A stretch of DNA of 64,000 nucleotides from Peribacillus loiseleuriae. GTDB taxonomy: Bacteria; Bacillota; Bacilli; Bacillales; DSM-1321. Both the position numbers and the translations under genes were made by a program. Where the stretch lies: positions 3,586,059 through 3,650,058 of the forward strand of contig NZ_LFZW01000001.1 in the NCBI RefSeq assembly GCF_001183985.1, in the 5' to 3' direction. Positions 37,585 to 47,309 of the stretch are shown in pieces. The stretch's first letter is position 1, and each line of letters begins with the position of its first letter. The notes under the pieces were generated by a model. It saw only the letters and a list, made by a program, of their open reading frames with translations. It was not told where the DNA came from and made no database searches.

Positions 37585-39294
37585 TTACATTTGCACTTCT
37601 AATTTCCTGTCATTCTGTCCTGGTTCTACATCGTCTATCATTCTCATTTTTTTCAAACCGTGCATGATTTCATACTTCTCCCGACCAAAATAATCATGAA
37701 GATCTAGATAATATTTATAAAGTTCATCATAAATTTTCACATTTTCTACGATTGGAACGAAGACTTCCTCTTTAACTTTAGCCATCTTCTCAGCTGCTTC
37801 AAAAATCGTGTCGTAGCCACCATTATATCCCCCTGCAGCAACAGAAGCATACATAGCAGCACCTAAAGCCGTTGTTTGATTCGAAGCAGGTATTTTTATT
37901 TCACGATTGGTAATATCAGCGTATATTTGCATAAGCAATTTATTTCGTTGTGGAAGACCACCACATGCAAAAAGTTCGCGAACCTCTACCCCTGCTTCTG
38001 TAAAATTTTCAATAATTTTTCTAGTCCCAAATGCTGTCGATTCTAATAAAGAACGATAGATTTCTTCCGGTTTCGTAGCTAATGTCAGCCCGATAATCGT
38101 CCCAGATAAATTGGCATCAACTAAAACAGAGCGATTGCCATTCCACCAATCCAAAGTGATAAGGCCAGATTGTCCAGGTTTATACGTGGATGCCTTTTCC
38201 TCCAATACTTGATGCACACTTTTTCCTGCTTCTTCTGCTTCTTGTACGACATAGCTTGGTACTGCTTGCTCTACATACCAAGCAAAGGAATCTCCTACCG
38301 CAACTTGACCAGTCTCATAACTGTAGTAACCAGGAATAATTCCATCTTCTACAATTCCACAAATCCCTTCGATCGCTTCTTCTTTATCCGATATCAGCAT
38401 GTGACATGTAGACGTCCCCATCGCCAATACGAACTGTCCTGGGTGTACCGCTCCAACAGCTGGTACTCCAGCATGAGCATCAATAATTCCAACAGCAACA
38501 GCAATCCCCGGTAAGAGCCCTAATTTGTGAGCCATCTCTTCTGTCAGTTCTCCTGCCTTCTCGCCAATCGACCGAACCTCACCACGCATTTTTGTTTCTA
38601 ATATATTTTCCAGTCGTGGATGAAGTGCTTGAAAAAATGAAGCCTCTGGATACCCAGCTTCTTTATTCCAAAATGCTTTATAACCACATGTATTACTACT
38701 GCGAATCAGATTGTTGGTTAATCGATACGTTACCCAGTCACAAGCTTCGATGAATAAGTCTGCTTCTTCAAAAACCTCCGGTGCCTCTTTGATAATTTGT
38801 AGGATCTTGGGAAACATCCATTCCGAAGAGATTTTGCCACCATAACGATGTAAAAATTCCTCATTTCTTTCTTTGGCAAGTCTTGTTATTTCATCTGCTT
38901 CTTTATGTGCTGCATGATGTTTCCATAATTTCACCCAACTATGTGGATGGTTTTCCCATTTCAGATCCAAACATAATGGATTTCCTTGTTGATCTAAAGG
39001 TAAAATAGTGGAAGATGTAAAGTCGATCCCTACCCCAATTACATCTTTCTTATCGATTTGAGCCAAACGCATCACTTCAGGAACGGAGTGAAAAAGCACA
39101 TCTAAATAATCTCCAGGATGTTGTAGAGCCCAATCTGGTTGAAGTGATTGTCCATTCGGCAGCATCTCATCTAATACGCCATTTTTATAAGCGGTTACAT
39201 GCGTGGCGATTTCCTCACCAGTGTCCACGTCAACCAATAGTACCCTTCCTGATTCCGTTCCAAAATCGATTCCTATCGTATATTTTCTTGTCAA
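37585..39294 (-). CDS. araB: Ribulokinase
   Basis: A 569-residue FGGY kinase. N-terminal phosphate-binding loop [15 protein letters not shown] (7-21) and the C-terminal ATP-binding region with [17 protein letters not shown] and [20 protein letters not shown] match AraB. It should phosphorylate L-ribulose (and D-ribulose or other 2-ketopentitols). Start is TTG 39294 with GGGGAAAACGAT upstream. It is the last gene of the polyol/ketose cluster, after the epimerase-like gene, so it probably traps the ketose made by that enzyme. The AraB name is firm at family level; substrate in this pathway is inferred. Confidence 0.88.
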   Translation of the reverse strand: MTRKYTIGIDFGTESGRVLLVDVDTGEEIATHVTAYKNGVLDEMLPNGQSLQPDWALQHPGDYLDVLFHSVPEVMRLAQIDKKDVIGVGIDFTSSTILPLDQQGNPLCLDLKWENHPHSWVKLWKHHAAHKEADEITRLAKERNEEFLHRYGGKISSEWMFPKILQIIKEAPEVFEEADLFIEACDWVTYRLTNNLIRSSNTCGYKAFWNKEAGYPEASFFQALHPRLENILETKMRGEVRSIGEKAGELTEEMAHKLGLLPGIAVAVGIIDAHAGVPAVGAVHPGQFVLAMGTSTCHMLISDKEEAIEGICGIVEDGIIPGYYSYETGQVAVGDSFAWYVEQAVPSYVVQEAEEAGKSVHQVLEEKASTYKPGQSGLITLDWWNGNRSVLVDANLSGTIIGLTLATKPEEIYRSLLESTAFGTRKIIENFTEAGVEVRELFACGGLPQRNKLLMQIYADITNREIKIPASNQTTALGAAMYASVAAGGYNGGYDTIFEAAEKMAKVKEEVFVPIVENVKIYDELYKYYLDLHDYFGREKYEIMHGLKKMRMIDDVEPGQNDRKLEVQM

Positions 39295-39337
39295 ATCGTT
39301 TTCCCCTTTCTTTGTCGCTAGTGTATGTAATACATTT

Positions 39338-40174
39338 TCACATTAAAGTGTTTAGTTTCCTTAAATATCCCAAAGATTCTTCCGCGTACGTATATATCAA
39401 ATCCATTTCCGGCTGTCCTTTATCAGGTTGAAAAGGATTGACACCAGGTGCCATACACTCCACGACAATATAACCAGTAAAATCAGATTTCTTCATCCCC
39501 GATACAAATTGTCCAAAATCAATATGTCCTCTGCCAAGTGCACGTCGATTACTGTCTGCTACATGTAGGATTTCTAAATGATCTTTAGCCAGTAGAAATG
39601 GGGTTTCCATATCTTCGTCTTCCATATTCATATGGTATGAATCCAGCAGCATTCTTACCTTCGGATGTCCTACTTCTCGAACAAATCGTACACCATCTTG
39701 ACCGCTGTTGACAATACAACTCTCATACCGATTTAAAGGTTCAATCACAAGTGTAATATCTAATTCACTGGCTTTTTCTGTTAGCTTTTGCACAGAATCC
39801 ACGGCCCATTTCCAATCCTCTCCATTTTGTCCCATCGGCGCGGTCTTTCCAACTGCCGAAGGACAAACAACGAGGTACGTTCCTTCTACTTCTTTAACAG
39901 CCTCTATTTGTCTGTTAAAATACTCGATCGCTTTTTGACGGTTTGTTGGGCTGGCATTCGCTAAGTCTTGTTCTTCATTTGGCCATCCTGTATCTCCTGT
40001 CAAACCGCCAATTTCCAAAGACAACGCCTTCGAAAGCTGTAAAATATCTTTCCAGTTATAGTCATTCACAGCTGCTCGAATTTCGATTGCATCATAACCT
40101 GTTTGAGACACAAATTGCATAACCTTTTCTATTGGTAGACTGCCAAAAATCCAACTGCATATCGAAAATTTCAA
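39338..40174 (-). CDS. Ketose 3-epimerase-like TIM-barrel protein (AP endonuclease 2 family)
   Basis: About 278 residues, a TIM barrel of the sugar-phosphate isomerase/epimerase family. The metal-binding residues lie in IEPLNRYE (Glu), [11 protein letters not shown] (Asp, His), [17 protein letters not shown] (His, Arg) and IVVECMAPG (Glu), the pattern of D-tagatose/psicose 3-epimerases. It probably epimerises a ketose or related polyol oxidation product. Start TTG 40174 is chosen because GAGGGGG lies 6 nt before it; upstream frame to 40198 has no ribosome site. A hairpin (40203-40249) sits just upstream. Confidence 0.8.
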   Translation of the reverse strand: MKFSICSWIFGSLPIEKVMQFVSQTGYDAIEIRAAVNDYNWKDILQLSKALSLEIGGLTGDTGWPNEEQDLANASPTNRQKAIEYFNRQIEAVKEVEGTYLVVCPSAVGKTAPMGQNGEDWKWAVDSVQKLTEKASELDITLVIEPLNRYESCIVNSGQDGVRFVREVGHPKVRMLLDSYHMNMEDEDMETPFLLAKDHLEILHVADSNRRALGRGHIDFGQFVSGMKKSDFTGYIVVECMAPGVNPFQPDKGQPEMDLIYTYAEESLGYLRKLNTLM

Positions 40175-40202
40175 TTCGTTCCCCCTCGTTCCATTCAAAA
40201 TG

Positions 40203-40249
40203 AAAAAAGGGAAGAGGCACAGACCATCTCTGTCCTACCACTCCCTTTT
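40203..40249 (-). promoter_or_regulatory. Hairpin before the epimerase gene (terminator or attenuator)
   Basis: Outer stem AAAAGGGA (40205-40212) / TCCCTTTT (40242-40249) and inner stem ACAGA (40219-40223) / TCTGT (40229-40233), with a T-run on the minus strand. It lies between the dehydrogenase gene and the ribosome site of the epimerase gene. It may set the level of epimerase and kinase. Confidence 0.6.
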
Positions 40250-40368
40250 CACGTAACAAGTATCTAACGTTCAACGCCAGCTGTGCCATTTTCAAGTAGA
40301 GCCATAGAATGAATCTTTATTGCTGGAAAAATACGACACGGGCATATATTCTCTTTCTTTCCCTCTAT

Positions 40369-41391
40369 TTAATTTACAACCGTAGCGGCAGCCTGCGTCA
40401 ACTGAACTGGGGCCCCTGTTTCGAGAGATTGTTGCGCTGCTTTTGCAATACGTTCAGCTTGTAAACCATCAAAGCCACTACAACTCACTTCTTGGTTTCC
40501 AAGGCATGCAGATGCAAACTCTGTTACTTCTTCGATATAGGCTTGGGTGTATCTTTCAAGGAAAAAGTAAAGAGGTTTCTCTTTTTTCACATGGTCATTC
40601 GTTGATACTTCAACAGTTGTAGCTCGGTTGTTATCGACTTGCGCAGCTCCTTTATCACCAAATATTTCAAGTCGTTGATCATATCCGTAGGCTGCACTTC
40701 TGCTATTATCGATGACACCAAGTGCACCGTTTGCAAATTTCAACGTGATGATTGCCGTATCAATATCACCAGCCTCGCCTATTGCTGGATCCACTAGAAC
40801 TGCCCCATATGCGGAAACCTCCACAACTTCACTGCCCATAACGTAGCGTGCCATATCAAAGTCGTGAATGGTCATATCCATGAACAACCCGCCTGATGAT
40901 TTAATATAAGCAAGACTTGGTGGTTGTGGATCCCGTGAAGTGATTCGTAAAATATGAGGTGTTCCGATTTCACCTTCTTTTACGAGCGTGCGGATTTTTC
41001 GGAAATTTGGATCAAAGCGACGATTAAAACCGACTTGAAGCTTTACACCAGCATTTTCAACGACAGTAAGTGCTTCTTCTGTTTCAGCCACAGAGAAGCT
41101 AACTGGTTTTTCACAGAAAATATGTTTCCCAGCTTGTGCTGCTTCCTTAATTATCGTTGCGTGTGTATTTGTCGGTGAGCATATAAAGACGGCTTGGATT
41201 TCCGGATCATTAAGTAATTCATGGTAATCCGTTGTTAATACGTCAATTTGTTTCTCTTTTGCCCATGGTTCTAGATGATCCGTCGCAACATCCGAAACAC
41301 TCTTAATTCGGATTTGTGGAATTACTCTCAAATTATCCACATGTAATTTTCCAATACGTCCCGCTCCTATAATTCCAACAGTCAATGTCAT
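40369..41391 (-). CDS. iolG: Inositol 2-dehydrogenase-like (Gfo/Idh/MocA)
   Basis: About 340 residues. N-terminal Rossmann fold with GIIGAGRIGKLHV, catalytic CEKPVSFS (Lys in EKP) and the C-terminal FLERYTQAYIEEV helix. MDMTIHDFDMARYVM is the His/Asp catalytic dyad region, and YGAVLVDPAIGEAGDIDTAI strongly resembles IolG of B. subtilis. It oxidises myo-inositol or related polyols with NAD. Start ATG 41391 follows GGGGG by 8 nt; frame extends upstream to TTG 41397. Neighbours are a LacI regulator upstream and an epimerase-like gene downstream. Confidence 0.85.
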   Translation of the reverse strand: MTLTVGIIGAGRIGKLHVDNLRVIPQIRIKSVSDVATDHLEPWAKEKQIDVLTTDYHELLNDPEIQAVFICSPTNTHATIIKEAAQAGKHIFCEKPVSFSVAETEEALTVVENAGVKLQVGFNRRFDPNFRKIRTLVKEGEIGTPHILRITSRDPQPPSLAYIKSSGGLFMDMTIHDFDMARYVMGSEVVEVSAYGAVLVDPAIGEAGDIDTAIITLKFANGALGVIDNSRSAAYGYDQRLEIFGDKGAAQVDNNRATTVEVSTNDHVKKEKPLYFFLERYTQAYIEEVTEFASACLGNQEVSCSGFDGLQAERIAKAAQQSLETGAPVQLTQAAATVVN

Positions 41392-41551
41392 GGCCAATCC
41401 CCCAATAAAAGTATTGTTAATGTTTCAAGTGTTCGCATTATGATATTCACTATTATTCGCAAGGTCGTCTTGCCTATTTTTTAGATTTTTTACGTTTAAT
41501 TCAGCGCTTAATCTTTGAATTAGAAACTATCCGAATATACCGGCTGACTCT

Positions 41552-42571
41552 TTACTCTTTATTTGTATGATTCATTAAATCTCTTACTGAGTTTCGTTCT
41601 ATAAGCTCTGGTGTAAGCATAATTCTGTGTCCAGACATAGTAGGTTTTTCAATCGACTGCAAAAGCTGATGAATGGCTAAACGCGCCAATTCCTCAATAG
41701 GTTGCGCGATTGTCGTTAAGCCTGGGTCCGCTATCTCGGCATGTATGGTATTATCAAAGCCAATCACCGATATGTCATTAGGAATAACTACATGTTCCTT
41801 CCGTGCTTCATTCATAAAAATAGCAGCGATTAAATCCGTTGCCGCAAATACCGCAGTGGGTTTATTCTCTAATTTCAAAATTTCCTTGGCAGCTTCTCTC
41901 GCTTCTCCAATTTTGGACTTAGAGTAAATAACCAAGTTGTCATTAAACTTAATTCCCTCATCAGCAAATGACTGTTTCAAACCTTCTACACGCAGGCTTC
42001 CACTGGCACGATTTAATTCAGCAATGACAGCCACATGTCGATGTCCTTTATCCAATAAGTAGCGTCCAGCAAGATATCCACCACGTACGTCATCTGTCGT
42101 TACAACGTGAGACGTAAAGGATGGATGATCCACTGAAAACATTAACAGTGGGATATTCCTGCTCTGAAGTTTCTTGAAAACCTTCCAATCTTTTGGATCT
42201 GTTGCGATAATAATGCCATCCACTTGCTTTTTTAAAAGAAGTTCCAGATAGTCCTGCTCACGTTCTCGCTGATAATCTGTACTGCAAATGATGATGGCAT
42301 AGCCGGTTTCCCGAGCATTATTTTCCAACGCCCGGGCAACTTCAGCAAAAAATGGATTGGCAATATCAGGAACGAGCACTCCAATTGTAAATGTCTTCTT
42401 CCCTGTGAGCGCTGTCGCTACACTGCTTGGTTGGTATTCGAGTTCTTGCATAATATCCACTACTCTATTTTTTGTTTTTTCGCTAATGCGCCCTGTATTA
42501 TTGATTACCTTCGACACAGTGGCGATGGAGACCCCCGCCTTTTCTGCTACATCATAAATGGTCGGCTTCAT
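41552..42571 (-). CDS. LacI-family transcriptional regulator
   Basis: A 339-residue repressor. The N-terminal HTH reads TIYDVAEKAGVSIATVSKVINNTGRISEKTKNRV (3-36), with hinge helix SSVATALTGKKT. The sugar-binding core has GVLVPDIANPFFAEVAR and ends with ELIERNSVRDL. It lies within the polyol/ketose cluster and follows the RbsB-type gene by 76 bp. It probably senses the imported sugar. Candidate operators are two identical 14-bp sites at 46203 and 48365. GGGAGTTTTGAAAACAG lies before the ATG. Confidence 0.9.
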   Translation of the reverse strand: MKPTIYDVAEKAGVSIATVSKVINNTGRISEKTKNRVVDIMQELEYQPSSVATALTGKKTFTIGVLVPDIANPFFAEVARALENNARETGYAIIICSTDYQREREQDYLELLLKKQVDGIIIATDPKDWKVFKKLQSRNIPLLMFSVDHPSFTSHVVTTDDVRGGYLAGRYLLDKGHRHVAVIAELNRASGSLRVEGLKQSFADEGIKFNDNLVIYSKSKIGEAREAAKEILKLENKPTAVFAATDLIAAIFMNEARKEHVVIPNDISVIGFDNTIHAEIADPGLTTIAQPIEELARLAIHQLLQSIEKPTMSGHRIMLTPELIERNSVRDLMNHTNKE

Positions 42572-42647
42572 CTGTTTTCAAAACTCCCTCAAATTGTTCT
42601 TTACCTTATTTTAGCATGAAGGAAATTTGCTAGTGAGATCGATCGTC

Positions 42648-43610
42648 CTATTTTGCAATACTCTTTAAGAATTCTAATTTTTCTTGGGCATTTTCTTTTG
42701 TGATGATGTCAATTCCACTGTTTATTCGCTTATCGATCTTTTCCCCTTTTATTGCTTTTAATGCATTTTCGACGCCTTGATAGCCCATATTATAAGGACT
42801 TTGAGCAATAGTACCTGAAAGCTTGCCATCTAAAATAGATTCAACCGCTTCTTTTGTGCCATCTGTACCGATTACTTTTATATCAAGTCCTTTTGATTCA
42901 ACAGCACGCACTACACCTAGTGCCATATCGTCATTGGCTGCGAAAACTCCTTTTACCTCCCCATTTTTCTGCAGGATATTTTCCATAACAGTCATCGCTT
43001 TTGTTTTATCACTATCTCCAGGTTGTTCCGCGACAACTTCTAGACCTGCTTTTTTAAGTGCTTCTTTTGCCCCTTTAATTCGTTCATCTGTAGCTGGATT
43101 GCCAAGTGCTCCTGAAATTAATACCACTTTATCTCCCTTTTGCAGCATAGAAGCAAGTAAATTGCCACCTTCCATACCTGCTGTGTGATTCTCTGTACCG
43201 ATAAAGCTTGTTTTCCCAGCAAAATCGACATCTGAATCAATCAGGAGAATTGGCAAATCAGATTGAGCTGCTGTTTCTAAAACGGGAACAACTGTCTCCG
43301 GTTGAGTGGGAGCGACAACGATCGCATCTGGCGATTGACTGATTTGATCTTCAAGCATATTTACTTGTTGGATCACTTCTGACTCGGCAGATGGTCCAAC
43401 CACGACTACATCTACACCGAATTCTTTTCCTGCAGCTTTTGCTCCTGCCTCAACATATTTCCAATAAGGACTAGATAAAGTTTTTAAAACAACCGCAACA
43501 CTTTCTTTTCCGCCACCGCTTGCTTTTTTATCTGCGCTACTGCATCCTGCAACTAACGCGATACAACTTACTGCTACTATAGCTGTGATCCATTTAAACT
43601 TCCTATTCAT
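42648..43610 (-). CDS. Ribose-type sugar-binding lipoprotein (RbsB-like)
   Basis: A 320-residue periplasmic-binding-protein-like lipoprotein. Signal peptide with lipobox VAGC (Cys about 23). Mature domain: AVVLKTLSSPYWKYVEAGAKAAGKEFGVDVVV, DQISQSPDAIVVAPTQPE, GVFAANDDMALGVVRAVE and GTDGTKEAVESILDGKLSGTIAQSP, all standard for the ribose/xylose-binding family. It ends the ABC operon and is followed by the LacI gene. Ligand is probably a pentose, hexose or polyol. Confidence 0.92.
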   Translation of the reverse strand: MNRKFKWITAIVAVSCIALVAGCSSADKKASGGGKESVAVVLKTLSSPYWKYVEAGAKAAGKEFGVDVVVVGPSAESEVIQQVNMLEDQISQSPDAIVVAPTQPETVVPVLETAAQSDLPILLIDSDVDFAGKTSFIGTENHTAGMEGGNLLASMLQKGDKVVLISGALGNPATDERIKGAKEALKKAGLEVVAEQPGDSDKTKAMTVMENILQKNGEVKGVFAANDDMALGVVRAVESKGLDIKVIGTDGTKEAVESILDGKLSGTIAQSPYNMGYQGVENALKAIKGEKIDKRINSGIDIITKENAQEKLEFLKSIAK

Positions 43611-43657
43611 CTCATTACCCCCATTTTTCTATGTCCTATACGTGCTTTTAAAACTCA

Positions 43658-44659
43658 TTATCCTTTTTTACCTTTTCGTTGACGAAGGACGTCAACATAT
43701 ACAGCAGCGATAATAACGAAACCAATGACCGCCATTTGGAAATCTGCAGGAACGTTTAATAGGTTTAGACCATTACGAAGAACGGCTATAATCATCGCAC
43801 CGATTAAAGTACCCCAAACCGTACCAACGCCGCCCATGAAGCTAGCACCACCAATAATAACGGCTGCAATTGCATCCAGCTCATAGGAAAGACCAGCTAG
43901 AGGGAAAGCAGAATTCACACGGCCAACCATCACAAGACCCGCCAGTCCTGCCATTAAACCACTAATTACATACACAATAATTAACACACGATCCACATTA
44001 ATTCCTGATAATCGAGCTGCTTCCTTATTCCCACCAATTGCGTAAATATATCGACCCGTCTGTGTTCTCGTTAAGAAAATATGGAAAATGATATAGACGG
44101 CTATAACTAGTAGGAAACTAACTGGGATCGGACCTACAAATTCACGTCCTAGAAATTGGATCAAATATGGGAATCCAGCAATCGGAGCTGCTGCAGTAAT
44201 AATCAGCGCAATACCACGGGCAATGTTCATCGTACCAAGTGTAGAAATAAACGGATGTGGTAAACGTAATTTTGTTAATAACAAACCGTTTATTAAACCA
44301 AATGCAGCACCGACGGCAAGACAAACAAGAATACCTAGAATGGGACTCAAGCCCATATTAATAGAAACAATTCCCATCACCATAATGGAGACAGCAAGTA
44401 TTGAACCTACAGACAAGTCAATACCAGCTGTTAATATTGGAAGAAGCATTCCAATGGCCAGTATGGCATTAATAGAAGACTGACGGGCAATGTTCATGAC
44501 ATTATTCATAGTTAAAAACTTGTCCGATAAAAATGTAAGGATTGTAGTTAAGAGTACGAGACCGATTAGTGGTGCAAACTTACTTACATAACTCTTTACT
44601 GTTTTCTTTGGTTTAGTTTCTTCGTTCTTTGGTTTTTGAATGACTACTTCACTCATCAT
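43658..44659 (-). CDS. Ribose-type ABC permease (RbsC-like)
   Basis: A 333-residue permease with about eight or nine membrane segments: PLIGLVLLTTILTFLSDKFLTMNNVMNIARQSS at the start, AGIDLSVGSILAVSIMVMG, and late IIGGASFMGGVGTVWGTLIGAM. These match RbsC/AraH permeases. GGAGGATGAA precedes two possible ATGs. Gene order ATPase-permease-binding protein is typical. Confidence 0.93.
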   Translation of the reverse strand: MMSEVVIQKPKNEETKPKKTVKSYVSKFAPLIGLVLLTTILTFLSDKFLTMNNVMNIARQSSINAILAIGMLLPILTAGIDLSVGSILAVSIMVMGIVSINMGLSPILGILVCLAVGAAFGLINGLLLTKLRLPHPFISTLGTMNIARGIALIITAAAPIAGFPYLIQFLGREFVGPIPVSFLLVIAVYIIFHIFLTRTQTGRYIYAIGGNKEAARLSGINVDRVLIIVYVISGLMAGLAGLVMVGRVNSAFPLAGLSYELDAIAAVIIGGASFMGGVGTVWGTLIGAMIIAVLRNGLNLLNVPADFQMAVIGFVIIAAVYVDVLRQRKGKKG

Positions 44660-44660
44660 T

Positions 44661-46169
44661 TCATCCTCCTGTTGCCGCTTTCATGATTCTCTCTTGAGTA
44701 GCTTCTTCTATCTCAAGGTCAGCGGTTATTTTCCCTTCACTCATTACTAGGACCCGATCACACATACCAAGAATTTCAGGCAGGTCTGAAGAAATCATCA
44801 ACACGATGGCACCACTTTCAATTAACTGATTCATTAATCGGTACACTTCAACTTTTGCACCAACGTCAATACCTCTTGTTGGTTCATCAAAGATATATAC
44901 CTTTGCTTGTGTGCATAACCATTTGGCGATAACTACCTTTTGTTGATTCCCTCCACTTAGGTGTCGTGCGTGAAGATCAATGTTATTAGGTCGCACCTTC
45001 AATTCTTTTATATAATTGATTGCTTCTTCCCTGATACCTTTTAAATCAACCAATCTAGATTTCTTTGTGAATTTCCGCATATTTGCCATGGCAATGTTGA
45101 AGTCGAGCGGTTGATCAAGTAGAAGACCTTCACTTTTCCTATCCTCCGTAATAAAAGCAATGCCTGAATCAATTGCATCTCGAGGTGATTTAATGCGGAT
45201 TTCCTTTCCATCTATAAAGACTTTTCCACCGCCACGTACATCTGCACTGAAAATGGCTCTTGCTAATTCTGTTCGTCCTGCACCAACGAGCCCAGAAATG
45301 CCAACAATTTCACCGTATCGAACCGAAAATCCAACGGGTTCTTTCGTTCCCGATACCTCTATGTTCTCAACTCTAAATCCTTCTTCTCCAAGCGTAAACG
45401 ATTGCTTCGGGTACTTTTCATCCAGCGTCCTGCCAACCATCAATTCAATCCAGTAATCCGTTTCAGTTGTCTGAACTGGCAACGTATCTATTTTAAATCC
45501 GTCGCGAAGAATAGTGATCCGATCGCCCATCCGTCTAATTTCTTCAAGCCGGTGGGAAATGAAGACAATTGCAATGCCTTTTTCCGTTAATTGTTCAACA
45601 CAGCTATATAACTGTTCTACTTCTGTTCCACTAAGACTAGATGTCGGCTCATCCATAATAATCAATTTCGCATCGAGGGCGAGCGCCTTCGCAATTTCGA
45701 CAAGTTGCTGCTGCCCAATTCCCAACTCTCCAAGTTGCTTATCTGCAAGCGCCGGGCTCTGGCCGAGCATCATCAAACAGCGTTCAGCCTCCTTGCGCAT
45801 TTCTTTTTGGTTAAGAAGGGACAGCTTTCCTCGGCGCTTTAATTCTCTTCCAAGAAAAATATTTTCATAGACCTTTAATTCTGGAATGACATTCAGTTCT
45901 TGATAAATGGTCGCAATGCCAAGACTCATAGCCTCAACTGGCGTATTAAGTTGAATTTTTTGACCTTCCCAATAAATCTCACCAGCATCTTTTTCGTAGG
46001 CACCTGTTAAAATTTTAATAAGAGTGGACTTTCCTGCACCATTTTCACCAAGCAAAACATGAACTTCTCCAGCTTTTACATCTAGATCAATCCCTTTTAA
46101 AACATGGTTTTGACCAAAGCTTTTTTTAATTCCTTTCATTTCTAGGAGGCTTCCTGCATGAGTAACCAT
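44661..46169 (-). CDS. Ribose-type ABC ATPase with two nucleotide-binding domains (RbsA-like)
   Basis: A 502-residue ATPase. Domain 1: Walker A GENGAGKST (about 38-46), signature LGIGQQQLVEIAKAL, Walker B LIIMDEPTSSL. Domain 2: degenerate Walker A GLVGAGRTEL, signature LSGGNQQKVVIAKWL, Walker B IFDEPTRGIDVG. It powers the RbsC/RbsB-type transporter. First gene of the ABC operon; its start has GGGGTCTGTAC upstream, and a 14-bp operator-like site lies 34 bp before the start. Confidence 0.95.
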   Translation of the reverse strand: MVTHAGSLLEMKGIKKSFGQNHVLKGIDLDVKAGEVHVLLGENGAGKSTLIKILTGAYEKDAGEIYWEGQKIQLNTPVEAMSLGIATIYQELNVIPELKVYENIFLGRELKRRGKLSLLNQKEMRKEAERCLMMLGQSPALADKQLGELGIGQQQLVEIAKALALDAKLIIMDEPTSSLSGTEVEQLYSCVEQLTEKGIAIVFISHRLEEIRRMGDRITILRDGFKIDTLPVQTTETDYWIELMVGRTLDEKYPKQSFTLGEEGFRVENIEVSGTKEPVGFSVRYGEIVGISGLVGAGRTELARAIFSADVRGGGKVFIDGKEIRIKSPRDAIDSGIAFITEDRKSEGLLLDQPLDFNIAMANMRKFTKKSRLVDLKGIREEAINYIKELKVRPNNIDLHARHLSGGNQQKVVIAKWLCTQAKVYIFDEPTRGIDVGAKVEVYRLMNQLIESGAIVLMISSDLPEILGMCDRVLVMSEGKITADLEIEEATQERIMKAATGG

Positions 46170-46202
46170 GTACAGACCCCTTTCTATTATTCCTTATTTC
46201 TG

Positions 46203-46216
46203 AGTAAGCGCTTTCC
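46203..46216. promoter_or_regulatory. 14-bp operator-like site, ABC operon
   Basis: AGTAAGCGCTTTCC, identical to the site at 48365-48378. It is near-palindromic (GCGC centre), resembling LacI-family/cre operators. On the minus strand (GGAAAGCGCTTACT) it has one mismatch to the cre consensus. It sits 34 bp upstream of the ATPase start. Confidence 0.55.
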
Positions 46217-46289
46217 TAAACTAGTATAAAAAGACTCTATTTTTATTTTTCAAACATATGATAGTTTTTAAAAACATGATTCTCTCGAA

Positions 46290-47309
46290 TTAACGCACTG
46301 GTAATGGAGATAAGCTAACTCTTTGTCCAGTTTGATAGGATTCCCGTGCTGCAAGAGCGATTTTTAGAGCTTTTACACCGTCATCTACTGTAACACGTGG
46401 TGTTCCTTTCTCAGACACCACTCGGAAAAAGTCTGAGAGTTCCAAATTGTAAGCATCTGTAAAACGGGTTGGGAAATCTGGTACTATATCATGTGTGCTT
46501 CCCGCTTTCGTTAAAATCTGAATATCATGCTCTCTTAGATTTCCAATAAAAATGGAGCCTTCTGTACCAATGACCTCTGCCCGAATATCATAGCCATAAT
46601 AAGCGTTACGACTGGCCTCGGCGTCTCCAGCTGCACCTGAAGCAAATTCTATATACGTAAGAGATTGATCTACATCCCCGTATTTTTCCATGAACGGATA
46701 CTTTAAAACACGGCCATGAGCGCTAACTGAGGTTACTTCAGACTCCATTAAGTAACGGGCAATATCAAAATCATGGATGGACACATCAACAAACATCCCG
46801 CCACTATGCTCGATAAACGCTTCGTGTGGTGCATGAGGATCACGAGAAATACCGCGGAAGTATATCGGATCACCGATATCACCAGCTTCTATTCGTTTTT
46901 TCGCTGCATCGTACGCAGGGTCAAATCGACGCATAAAACCAACCTGACAGATTGTATGATTCTTTTCGATTATCCCTTTAATTTCATTGGCTTCATTTAA
47001 ATCAATCGTCAGTGGCTTTTCAACAAAAATGGCTTTACCTGATTCTGACGCTTTTTTCAATAAATCAAAATGAGTGCTTGTTGGTGAAGCAATAATTACT
47101 GCCTGAATCGTATCATCTTGAAAAATCTCATCGGGATTAGTCGTATAAGTCGGCACTTCTAATTCTTTTGCGACCCGCTCGGCCGTCTCAATGTTCATAT
47201 CGCATACCGCCACCAGCTCTGCGTTGCGAATTCTTGTTGCTACATTTACTGCATGCCAATATCCAAGTCTTCCAAGTCCAAATACAGCCGTGCGAATTTT
47301 TGTTGTCAT
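46290..47309 (-). CDS. Gfo/Idh/MocA dehydrogenase 2 (inositol-dehydrogenase-like)
   Basis: A 339-residue NAD(P)-dependent oxidoreductase. Rossmann start AVFGLGRLGYWHAVN, catalytic VEKPLTIDLNEANEI (Lys in EKP), FMRRFDPAYDAAKKRIEAG, and GGMFVDVSIHDFDIARYLM with the catalytic His/Asp. It is a paralogue of the iolG-like gene, with the same SRDPHAP element after strand six. It overlaps the upstream gene by one base (TAATG), so the two are co-translated. Confidence 0.85.
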   Translation of the reverse strand: MTTKIRTAVFGLGRLGYWHAVNVATRIRNAELVAVCDMNIETAERVAKELEVPTYTTNPDEIFQDDTIQAVIIASPTSTHFDLLKKASESGKAIFVEKPLTIDLNEANEIKGIIEKNHTICQVGFMRRFDPAYDAAKKRIEAGDIGDPIYFRGISRDPHAPHEAFIEHSGGMFVDVSIHDFDIARYLMESEVTSVSAHGRVLKYPFMEKYGDVDQSLTYIEFASGAAGDAEASRNAYYGYDIRAEVIGTEGSIFIGNLREHDIQILTKAGSTHDIVPDFPTRFTDAYNLELSDFFRVVSEKGTPRVTVDDGVKALKIALAARESYQTGQRVSLSPLPVR

